Source of the DNA: an uncultured Armatimonadota bacterium | GTDB taxonomy: Bacteria; Armatimonadota; Fimbriimonadia; Fimbriimonadales; Fimbriimonadaceae | DNA length: 5,362 nucleotides | NCBI GenBank assembly: GCA_946478935.1 | Contig: CAMLEL010000197.1 | Location: 1 to 5,362 of the forward strand | Reading direction: 5' to 3' | Shown here: in pieces, positions 1 through 5,362 of the stretch | How positions within the stretch are numbered: position 1 is the first letter of the stretch | Layout: each line of letters begins with the position of its first letter | Notes under the pieces: generated by a model | Told to the model about the DNA's origin: nothing | The model's input: the letters and a program-made list of their open reading frames with translations, nothing else | The model's database searches: none | Translations under genes and position numbers: made by a program

Positions 1-406
1 ATCCGTACCAAGCCAATCCCGCGAGCGTCACCACGAACGGTGCGACTCTGCCAAATGCGATCAATGCGCCATTCAGCAGGCCGGCTCCAAATCCAATCGC
101 GACCGCCGCCGCCAGTGCCGCCAATATGGCCCCGGTCGGCCCGCTTGGCCCAACCTTGTTCAGAGCCAAAACGCAGAGGGCTCCGCAAAGGGCAGAAAGA
201 CTGCCCACGCTAAGATCAATTCCCGCCGAGATGATCACGAACGTCATCCCGATCGCGATCATCCCCACGATCGCGCTCTGGCTTAAGATATTGCGCAGGT
301 TTTCAAACTGCAGAAACGTGGTGCCGCGAGTCGCAAAGCTGATCGCAAACAGCAGCGCGAAAGCGATCAGAACTCCAAACTCTTGAAAGAAGTTGCTGAC
401 TTTCAC
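1..406 (-). CDS. Sugar ABC transporter permease, RbsC-like, partial (N-terminal part)
   Basis: This is the membrane subunit of a CUT2-class sugar importer; it would form the translocation channel in the inner membrane and pair with the ATPase encoded just upstream. Reading the minus strand from a GTG at 406-404 gives 135 codons without a stop before the left edge, about 40% of the usual ~320 residues. Hydrophobic segments lie at about residues 11-26, 44-61, 70-83 and 92-118. The family hallmark GIDLSVGS is at residues 62-69, and APFVVTLAGL (122-131) matches the conserved PF-x-x-TL-G stretch that follows the fourth helix in RbsC-type permeases. The GTG start overlaps the ATPase stop in a 4-base GTGA, which implies translational coupling and decides the start. 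The C-terminal half lies outside the window. The transported sugar (ribose, galactose, xylose or other) cannot be read from this part. The family call is firm. Confidence 0.93.
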   Translation of the reverse strand, partial: MKVSNFFQEFGVLIAFALLFAISFATRGTTFLQFENLRNILSQSAIVGMIAIGMTFVIISAGIDLSVGSLSALCGALCVLALNKVGPSGPTGAILAALAAAVAIGFGAGLLNGALIAFGRVAPFVVTLAGLAWYG

Positions 407-1884
407 GCCGCGACAACTCCCGCCGCAAGCTGCATGATCGCTTCCTCATTGAGATCCGCGCCCGAAACTTCACCAGTCACCCGACCTTCCCGCATCACCA
501 CTGCCCGATGGCATAAGCCGATGATCTCGGGTAACTCGGACGAGATCACGATACAGGCGAGTCCATTCGCCGACAACTCTTGAATCAAGTTATAAATCTC
601 CCTCTTGGCCCCCACATCCACCCCCCGTGTGGGTTCGTCCAGAATCAAAACGCGCGGATTCGTCTCCAGCCACTTCGCCAGCGACACCTTCTGCTGATTG
701 CCGCCGCTCAAAAACATGACGGGCGCGTTCAAATCTCCCACCCGAATGTCCAGGTTCTGCTTCCAGCGCAACGCCGTCTCTCGCTCCGCTCGACGGTCAA
801 CGATCACACCAAACTTCGGGAGACTGGCCAAAGAACCATTCTGAACTGTATCCAGGCTCAAAATCAGGCCAAGCCCCTTCCGATCCTCGCTCACATAAGC
901 AATCCCCAGCTTCATCGCCTCGCGCGGATTGCGAATGCGGTCCGGCTTGCCATCCAGTCGGATTTGGCCCTGCAAAGGACGCACACCGATGATCGCCTCC
1001 GCCAATTCCGTTCGCCCAGCGCCAACCAACCCGCTCAATCCGACGTTCTCGCCTGGCCGCACAGAGAAGGACGCATCGTACACGTGTCCGTGTACTCGCG
1101 CGTTCTCGACTTCGAAAATCGGATCGCCCTGCGTGGGTGGCGTCTTGGGAGGATAAAAATCTGCCAGCTCCCGGCCGACCATCGAGTTGGCCAACATGGC
1201 CGGGTTGGCCTCCGATCCGGGCATCGTCGTCACCAATTGGCCATCACGAAGCACCGTGATTCGATCACAGATCGCACACACTTCCGCGAGCCGGTGCGAG
1301 ATGTACAGCACCGTTACCCCCTCCGACTTGAGCTTGGCGATCAGTTCGAACAGCGCCTCGGCCTCCGGGTCACTCAGCACCGCCGTCGGCTCGTCCATGA
1401 TCAAAATCTGAGCATTCTGGGCCAACGCTTTGGCAATTTCTACCAATTGCTTCCCGGCGATCGACAGGTCCCCGACCTTCGTTTCCGGCGGAAAGGGCGC
1501 ATGAACCATCGCCAGGTACTGCCTGGTGGTCGCCGCCATGCTCGCCCGATCCAGAATCCCCGCCTTGACGACTTCACGGCCCAGGAAGACATTTTCTGCC
1601 ACCGTCAACTCATCCACCAGATTCAACTCTTGGTGAATCATGCCGATGCCGTGTCGTTGGGCATCGCGAACGCCGGAAAGGACAATGGGCTTGTCGTCGA
1701 GCAGGATCGTCCCGTATGAAGGAGCCTGCAGTCCGCTCAAGATCTTCATGAGCGTGCTCTTGCCAGCGCCATTCTCGCCGACGATGCCGTGAACCTCACC
1801 GGATTCAAAGGTCAGCGACACGCCGTCCAACGCACGAACCGCTGGGAACTGCATGGCAATGTCGCGCACTTCCAGTCTCGGCAT
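403..1884 (-). CDS. Sugar ABC transporter ATP-binding protein (RbsA/MglA/XylG family, two fused NBDs)
   Basis: This cytoplasmic ATPase would power a CUT2 monosaccharide importer. Its 493 residues match the ~500 usual for the family and hold two nucleotide-binding domains. NBD1 has Walker A GENGAGKST (36-44), the Q-loop in MIHQEL (82-87), a degenerate signature LSIAGKQ (140-146), Walker B LIMDEPT (161-167, D164/E165) and the switch His in YISHRL (197). NBD2 has a Walker A-like GLVGAGRTE (285-293) with Arg in place of the catalytic Lys, the family motif VSEDRKGLGL (331-340), a canonical LSGGNQQ signature (392-398), Walker B LILDEPTRG (413-421) and Ser instead of His in VISSELPE (446-453). This split, with a good Walker A in one half and a good signature in the other, is normal for RbsA-type proteins. 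The ATG at 1884-1882 is supported by a TAAGG-type ribosome binding site about 9 bases upstream. The stop overlaps the permease GTG. No substrate-binding protein gene precedes it, which is unusual for rbs-like operons. Sugar specificity cannot be inferred. Confidence 0.97.
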   Translation of the reverse strand: MPRLEVRDIAMQFPAVRALDGVSLTFESGEVHGIVGENGAGKSTLMKILSGLQAPSYGTILLDDKPIVLSGVRDAQRHGIGMIHQELNLVDELTVAENVFLGREVVKAGILDRASMAATTRQYLAMVHAPFPPETKVGDLSIAGKQLVEIAKALAQNAQILIMDEPTAVLSDPEAEALFELIAKLKSEGVTVLYISHRLAEVCAICDRITVLRDGQLVTTMPGSEANPAMLANSMVGRELADFYPPKTPPTQGDPIFEVENARVHGHVYDASFSVRPGENVGLSGLVGAGRTELAEAIIGVRPLQGQIRLDGKPDRIRNPREAMKLGIAYVSEDRKGLGLILSLDTVQNGSLASLPKFGVIVDRRAERETALRWKQNLDIRVGDLNAPVMFLSGGNQQKVSLAKWLETNPRVLILDEPTRGVDVGAKREIYNLIQELSANGLACIVISSELPEIIGLCHRAVVMREGRVTGEVSGADLNEEAIMQLAAGVVAA

Positions 1885-1893
1885 CGGGTGAAA

Positions 1894-1898
1894 CCTTA
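1894..1898 (-). promoter_or_regulatory. Ribosome binding site of the ABC ATPase gene
   Basis: On the minus strand the sequence reads TAAGG, then nine bases (TTTCACCCG), then the ATG at 1884. This is a reasonable partial anti-16S match at normal spacing and supports that start. By contrast, the two divergent genes further right have no comparable site. Confidence 0.55.
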
Positions 1899-1998
1899 CC
1901 CCAGCCGCACGCTTAACTTAAAGGCTTGTCAGCGGGCTGTTCGCTGCGATGACAGCGGCATTTCGCAGGACAGCGACTGTCGACCGAACGGAGGACGT

Positions 1999-2033
1999 TG
2001 TCTTGAGGCAATCATCCGCCCTCTGGCAAGACA
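1999..2033 (-). terminator. Possible hairpin terminator after the phosphoesterase gene (no T tract)
   Basis: TGTCTTG (1999-2005) and CAAGACA (2027-2033) form a perfect 7-bp inverted repeat around a 21-base interior. The interior can pair further (GAGG 2005-2008 with CCTC 2020-2023, leaving a bulge). The structure starts one base beyond the minus-strand TGA at 2037-2035, where a terminator or mRNA 3'-end stabiliser would sit. No run of T follows on the minus strand, so intrinsic termination is not demonstrated. Confidence 0.35.
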
Positions 2034-2034
2034 G

Positions 2035-4557
2035 TCAGTCGTCGTCCGTGATGACCAAGCCCTTCTTCTTCAACCCCCGCCCATGCGCGCCGGCCCACGC
2101 CGCCGGATAAGGCTTCGCGCCCTTCTGTGAAAACCAGAGCGCACGGTTGAACCAGTCTGCTTCTTGGGCATCCATCAGGTCCGGCTTGTGGCGGGGAAGT
2201 TTGGTCGACAGGTCCGCCCATTTGAGTGCCTCGCCCCGCAATGCCGATCTGGCCGGGTTCAACTCATCCAATGGCACCCGGTTGGCCAAAGCCTTGTACG
2301 GTTGAAGGTTTGGCTTGTCGGTAAAACAGTCATACATGATCGGAGCGCGGGCATCCATTTGGTTCATCGGTGGAATTCCGAGCATCCGCTGGAACGTCGC
2401 CAACACGCTCGTCTGGTTGTAGAACTTGCTGACAACCTTGTTCCTCTTGGCATAAGGGCTGATGACGAGACATATCGACCGATGCCCATCGACATGATCG
2501 AACCCATTTTGCGGGTCGTCCTCGATCACGAAGATCGCCATCTTCTTCCAATACCGAGACTTGCTCAAGGCTTCCACAACCCGGCCCAGCGCCAGGTCAT
2601 TGTCCGCTACGGTGGCCCGAGGCGTCGGCTCACCGGGCGTTGTGCCGCTTGTGTGGTCCTGCGGAAGGAACACGATGGTCAGGTTGGGGAAGTATCCGGC
2701 CCGATTGTACGCCTCCACGTCCTTCACGAAGACACCGGCTCGCAGCACGTCTGGAATCCGCATGTTCCAACCCGGATAATTGGGCTTGGAGTACCGCCGC
2801 AACCGCTCGACGCCGATGTTCTGCGTGAACTTCTGCGGTTTCCCGGCCCGCCAATTGTCGTAGATCTGCTTCCAAGTCGCTCCCTTTTGCGCCGGTTCCG
2901 CATAGTCGAACTCGCCATAGTTCCGGAACGTCTTGCCCCACCTCAGAGCGTTGTCCCAAATGAATCCGCTGCTGCTCGCCGAGAGCGGATCGTCGCCAAA
3001 GGGATAGCTCCTAGTCCAGCCGCCAAAGGAGCGTTCCAGGTGGCTCGTCGCATTGCCCTCCACGCTCCATGCATGCCCGTCCGCGCTGTTGATCCCGTTG
3101 CAGTAGTAGTTGTCCAAGAGCACGAACTGCTCCGCCAAAGCGTGGTGGTTGGGCGTGACGTTCCTTCCAAAGATGCACAGTTTGGGATCACCGTCGCCCT
3201 TGGCGATATCGCCAAACACCTGGTCGTACGTCCGATTCTCTTTGATGATGTAGACCACATGCTGGATCGCGCTCTTTTCTCCGAGGCGATCGGGAACCGG
3301 GACAAGCGGCTCGTCGTGGGTTTGCACCGACTCCTCTTCCTCAGCCTCCATCGCCTTCATGATCTCAGCCGTGGCATTGGTCCGCCGCACCGTCGCCGAG
3401 TGGGTCGCCAAGCGATTCAGCTCGGCCAGGTCGATCCTTTGGAGTGAGCCGGTGAAGTTGTAGACCCCATAAGACCCATCCGCACGCTTCAGCCGGGAGC
3501 CCACCCCCTTGGCATTCCCAACGAACAGCTGAGTTCCATTCGAAGCCAGAGCCGCCGGATACCAACCTGTCGGCAAGAACCCCGCAACCTTTGGCTCGGA
3601 GCCAAGCTCCACTACCGCAACCGCGTTATTCCCGCCGCAGGCCACATAAAGCCGGTTGCCAACGATCGCCAACGCATTGGGCGCGCTGCCAAACGGTAGA
3701 TTCGCGTTCGGCTTGACCACGATCGACTTCGTACGACTCAGATCAGGCGCGATCATCAGGACCGTATCGTGATTGGCGTTCGCCACAAACACTCGACCCG
3801 TCTCATCCACCTCGATATCGCTCGGTTGGAGGCCGGTCGGAACCGATTTGTACGTCCCGCCAGACAAATCGTGGACGGCAACCGTCGCGCCCTTCACGAT
3901 GCCGCGCTCATCGACCTCCACATCCGTACCGGCCGAGGGCGCCACTTTCGCGCCCTTGCCAGGTCGCTTTCCGCCCCAACAGGACACATAGAGCTTGCCG
4001 CCGCTCAGCGCCAGATCGTAGGGCGCGAGGTCCGTGTCGAATGACGCCATCGGGTTCTGCCCCCACCAATCGACCTTCACAATCTGGTTCGAGCGCGAAG
4101 CACACACGTACAATGTTCGCCCATCAGAGTCCAGGGCCATCCCGGTCGGATACGCCTCCCCTCCCTGCTTGGGCTTGGGCAGGGGAAACTCGCCTTCCCA
4201 CGCAACCTTGCCATCGGCGCCGATCTTTCCCTGCCAAACCGATGACGCGGCGTTGGAGACAAACAGCCACTCGCCATCCGGGTGGACGACCAACCCCGTC
4301 TGAGACGAGCCTCCCTTCACCGGAAGCGCCTGGATGACCTTCCCAGTTGCCGTGTCCATGACCGTCAAGCCCCGGTTCTCTTTGGCATAGAGCCACTTTC
4401 CGTTGGGATGAACCGCCACGTCCACCGGTCGCGCTGGAATCGTCGTTACCGTCCCAACCGGCCGGAGAAACTGGGCGTTCGGCATCAACGTGTCAGAAAC
4501 CTTTTGATTTGCCGGAACCTGTGCAGTCAGCAGCGCCAAGGCAAGAGAAGCGATCAT
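2035..4557 (-). CDS. Secreted YncE-like beta-propeller / alkaline phosphatase-family phosphoesterase fusion
   Basis: The architecture matches proteins usually named bifunctional YncE family/alkaline phosphatase family protein. From the ATG at 4557 it has 840 residues. Residues 1 to about 13 (MIASLALALLTAQ) look like a short signal peptide core. A propeller follows at about 40-360 with seven recognisable blade repeats, for example HPNGKWLYA, HPDGEWLFVS, DGRTLYVCA, GGKLYVSC, TGRVFVAN, GNRLYVAC and GTQLFVGN. A linker with an acidic run (EAEEEE, about 404-409) leads into the PF04185-like domain. There, IIKENRTYDQVFGD (about 437-450) carries the metal-binding Glu-Asn pair; NSADGHAWS (about 490-498) probably holds the nucleophile Ser/Thr position; LPQDHTSG (about 631-638) and EDDPQNGFDHVDGHRS (about 679-694) supply Asp and His metal ligands. 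The predicted role is hydrolysis of a phosphate mono- or diester outside the cytoplasm, with the propeller as a binding or docking module; the substrate is unknown. The frame stays open to 4713, but those extra codons lie antisense to the divergent gene. A TTG at 4581 is another possible start and would give a longer signal peptide. There is no clear Shine-Dalgarno sequence at either. Confidence 0.93.
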   Translation of the reverse strand: MIASLALALLTAQVPANQKVSDTLMPNAQFLRPVGTVTTIPARPVDVAVHPNGKWLYAKENRGLTVMDTATGKVIQALPVKGGSSQTGLVVHPDGEWLFVSNAASSVWQGKIGADGKVAWEGEFPLPKPKQGGEAYPTGMALDSDGRTLYVCASRSNQIVKVDWWGQNPMASFDTDLAPYDLALSGGKLYVSCWGGKRPGKGAKVAPSAGTDVEVDERGIVKGATVAVHDLSGGTYKSVPTGLQPSDIEVDETGRVFVANANHDTVLMIAPDLSRTKSIVVKPNANLPFGSAPNALAIVGNRLYVACGGNNAVAVVELGSEPKVAGFLPTGWYPAALASNGTQLFVGNAKGVGSRLKRADGSYGVYNFTGSLQRIDLAELNRLATHSATVRRTNATAEIMKAMEAEEEESVQTHDEPLVPVPDRLGEKSAIQHVVYIIKENRTYDQVFGDIAKGDGDPKLCIFGRNVTPNHHALAEQFVLLDNYYCNGINSADGHAWSVEGNATSHLERSFGGWTRSYPFGDDPLSASSSGFIWDNALRWGKTFRNYGEFDYAEPAQKGATWKQIYDNWRAGKPQKFTQNIGVERLRRYSKPNYPGWNMRIPDVLRAGVFVKDVEAYNRAGYFPNLTIVFLPQDHTSGTTPGEPTPRATVADNDLALGRVVEALSKSRYWKKMAIFVIEDDPQNGFDHVDGHRSICLVISPYAKRNKVVSKFYNQTSVLATFQRMLGIPPMNQMDARAPIMYDCFTDKPNLQPYKALANRVPLDELNPARSALRGEALKWADLSTKLPRHKPDLMDAQEADWFNRALWFSQKGAKPYPAAWAGAHGRGLKKKGLVITDDD

Positions 4558-4594
4558 CAGCGCAAAGGCTACCGTAGCCAAAGTTAACGGGGCG

Positions 4595-4601
4595 TAAAAT
4601 A
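4595..4601. promoter_or_regulatory. Candidate shared (bidirectional) -10 element between divergent genes
   Basis: The 46-base gap between the divergent starts (4557 minus, 4604 plus) contains TAAAATA. Read on the plus strand, TAAAAT (4595-4600) is one mismatch from TATAAT; read on the minus strand, TATTTT (4601-4596) is two mismatches away. A plus-strand start site 6-7 bases downstream would fall at about 4607, on the second ATG of the exported-protein gene, giving an essentially leaderless mRNA. A minus-strand start site near 4589 would leave about 32 bases before the ATG at 4557. No good -35 hexamer is visible for either direction. A GTTAAC palindrome lies next to it at 4583-4588. Confidence 0.35.
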
Positions 4602-4603
4602 GG

Positions 4604-5296
4604 ATGATGCTTCGCCGAATCGTGTCGGTTGGTTTCCTCCTGACATTCGCTCTCGCATGGTCACAGGATGTGTTCTCGCTGGCCAGAACGTTCGCCGTGG
4701 GCGAGCGTGACATCTACGGCCTCAGCATGAGGCTGGATACCGGCCAGTACGACATCTCCATCCTTGGCAAAATGAGCCACGAGGTCAAGAAGGTCCACGA
4801 GAACGGCGAGGCCGATATCGAGTCCAAAACCTATGACATCGTGATCACCGTCATGGGTCAGGAGCAGAAACAGGTGCCAAGCGACCCCCGCGTCGTCCGC
4901 TACAGTAAATTTGGAACCCCTATAGAGAAGGGCGTTCCAAAAGAGAAAAAGCAACCTGTGTTTATGAATTTTCTGACCTACCGCCCAAGCGTGCCCCTCA
5001 AAGTGGGTGAAACGGTCAAGATCGACGAGACCCTCGACGACGACACCAAAACCAGGGTCAAGGGCACTTCCAAGCTCGTCAGCATGACCGACGGCATCGC
5101 CAAAATCGAGTCGAAGCTGGATGTTTTCGAGAACCCCAAGAAGCCCTTTCACGTGCAATCCATTGGCTACTTCGATGTGAAGACCGCCAAGCTGAACCGG
5201 TCGGAATCCAAACTCACCAACGTGGAACCGGGTCAGATGCCCGGCATGCCGCCGCTCCAGTCGATCACCGTCGTCATCGAGCGCGACAGCAAGTAA
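4604..5296 (+). CDS. Exported protein of unknown function with an internal repeat
   Basis: The protein has 230 residues. It starts with a typical Sec signal peptide: basic MMLRR, a hydrophobic core IVSVGFLLTFALAW (6-19) and probable cleavage near S20-Q21, so the mature protein should be periplasmic or extracellular. The mature part is hydrophilic, Lys/Glu/Asp-rich and free of Cys, with alternating patterns typical of beta strands. Two similar units are visible: VGE (32-34) then GEADIESK (68-75), and VGE (134-136) then GIAKIESK (164-171), suggesting a duplicated beta domain. The general look recalls DUF6263-type proteins, but I cannot confirm this. No catalytic motif is seen. Two adjacent ATGs (4604 and 4607) compete as start; no Shine-Dalgarno sequence lies at normal spacing, and the nearest -10-like box is only a few bases away, which suggests leaderless translation. 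It is transcribed divergently from the phosphoesterase and may share its control. A frame on the opposite strand (4661-5158) is treated as its shadow. Confidence 0.82.
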   Translation: MMLRRIVSVGFLLTFALAWSQDVFSLARTFAVGERDIYGLSMRLDTGQYDISILGKMSHEVKKVHENGEADIESKTYDIVITVMGQEQKQVPSDPRVVRYSKFGTPIEKGVPKEKKQPVFMNFLTYRPSVPLKVGETVKIDETLDDDTKTRVKGTSKLVSMTDGIAKIESKLDVFENPKKPFHVQSIGYFDVKTAKLNRSESKLTNVEPGQMPGMPPLQSITVVIERDSK

Positions 5297-5297
5297 A

Positions 5298-5328
5298 GGG
5301 GCACTTGGATCGTTTTAAAGCGTGCCCC
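5298..5328 (+). terminator. Hairpin directly after the exported-protein gene, possible terminator
   Basis: GGGGCAC (5298-5304) and GTGCCCC (5322-5328) form a perfect 7-bp GC-rich stem around a 17-base loop, beginning one base after the TAA at 5294-5296. The loop can pair further through CG...CG with a G-T wobble. The position and strength fit a terminator or 3' mRNA stabiliser. The downstream sequence is C/T-rich with no T run, so a classical intrinsic terminator is not proven. Confidence 0.45.
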
Positions 5329-5362
5329 CTCTCCTTGGAGGAGGAACGACGAAAGGGAGAGG
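5328..5362. repeat. C/T- and G/A-rich inverted repeat reaching the right window edge
   Basis: CCTCTCC (5328-5334) pairs perfectly with GGAGAGG (5356-5362) around 21 bases. Inside, CTCC-TT-GGAG (5331-5340) is a second, nested palindrome. The sequence resembles the intergenic CCCCTCTCC...GGAGAGGGG palindromes that occur in many copies in several GC-rich bacterial genomes. The element shares a base with the preceding hairpin stem and probably extends past the window, so its full size and copy number cannot be seen. Confidence 0.4.

Larger units (their letters stand above)
1885..2034. other. 150-bp intergenic spacer with CAGCG repeats and small hairpins
   Basis: This gap separates the phosphoesterase stop from the ABC ATPase start, both on the minus strand, and holds no gene I can support. 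It contains CAGCG at 1930-1934, 1953-1957 and 1971-1975, plus the inverted CGCTG at 1942-1946. It also has a perfect 5-bp hairpin, GACAG-CGA-CTGTC, at 1969-1981. A CTGACA on the minus strand (1932-1927) resembles a -35 box, but no convincing -10 lies 16-18 bases downstream. The repeats could be operator half-sites for the transporter operon; that is inference from position and symmetry only. Confidence 0.35.

Noticed and set aside
126..386. An 86-codon plus-strand frame at the left end
   Set aside because: It lies antisense to the permease, whose GIDLSVG motif and hydrophobic helices are clear on the minus strand.
580..1719. A 379-codon open frame on the plus strand opposite the ABC ATPase
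   Set aside because: Its translation is rich in Arg, His, Gln and Pro with no recognisable domain or signal, and it lies fully antisense to a gene with all ABC ATPase motifs. It is a composition-driven shadow frame.
1904..1932. A sigma-70 promoter for the ABC operon built on CTGACA at 1932-1927
   Set aside because: The hexamer 17 bases downstream reads TGCGGC, which is not a -10 box. The nearby TTTAAG lies too close to the -35 candidate.
2012..2221. Short minus-strand frames within the phosphoesterase, such as the 69-codon one here
   Set aside because: They are out-of-frame reads of the large gene, without signals, motifs or ribosome binding sites.
2164..3447. A 427-codon open frame on the plus strand opposite the phosphoesterase
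   Set aside because: It is antisense to the catalytic domain with its conserved motifs intact, has an Arg/His/Val-rich composition and no family features. It is a shadow of the real gene.
4661..5158. A 165-codon minus-strand frame opposite the small exported protein
   Set aside because: Its translation looks fairly protein-like (Leu/Val/Asp/His), but the plus-strand frame has a clear signal peptide, an internal repeat and a hairpin right after its stop. The minus frame has no start context and no recognisable domain.

Overview
The window is bacterial DNA, moderately GC-rich by eye, from a diderm-type (Gram-negative-like) bacterium that exports proteins with Sec-type signal peptides. Two features fit phyla such as Armatimonadota, Planctomycetota or Acidobacteriota: a long YncE-type propeller/phosphoesterase fusion, and weak or absent Shine-Dalgarno sequences at some starts. 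This placement is only an inference, because the window holds no marker gene. There are no tRNA or rRNA genes, CRISPR arrays, insertion sequences or phage genes.

Layout, left to right. (1) Positions 1-406, minus strand: the N-terminal 135 codons of an RbsC-type sugar ABC permease, cut by the left window edge. (2) Positions 403-1884, minus strand: a complete double-cassette RbsA/MglA-type sugar ABC ATPase, whose stop codon overlaps the permease start in a GTGA. (3) Positions 1885-2034: a 150-bp spacer with short repeats and hairpins. (4) Positions 2035-4557, minus strand: a secreted two-domain protein, a seven-bladed YncE/YVTN-like propeller followed by a PF04185-like (alkaline phosphatase/phospholipase C superfamily) phosphoesterase. 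(5) Positions 4558-4603: a very short divergent intergenic region with a single A/T-rich element that could serve as a -10 for both directions. (6) Positions 4604-5296, plus strand: a small exported protein of unknown function with a detectable internal repeat. (7) Positions 5297-5362: hairpin-forming sequence directly after that stop, running into a C/T- and G/A-rich inverted repeat that reaches the window edge.

How the genes may work together. The ATPase and permease are translationally coupled and form the core of a ribose/galactose/xylose-class (CUT2) importer; no substrate-binding protein is visible. The phosphoesterase lies upstream on the same strand but is separated from the ATPase by 150 bp, so co-transcription is uncertain. 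It and the divergent exported protein are probably both envelope or periplasmic proteins sharing a regulatory region. Nothing here is clearly a new defence or mobile system. The most interesting points are the compact divergent promoter with a possible leaderless start, the propeller-phosphoesterase fusion, and the hairpins placed one base after two of the stop codons.
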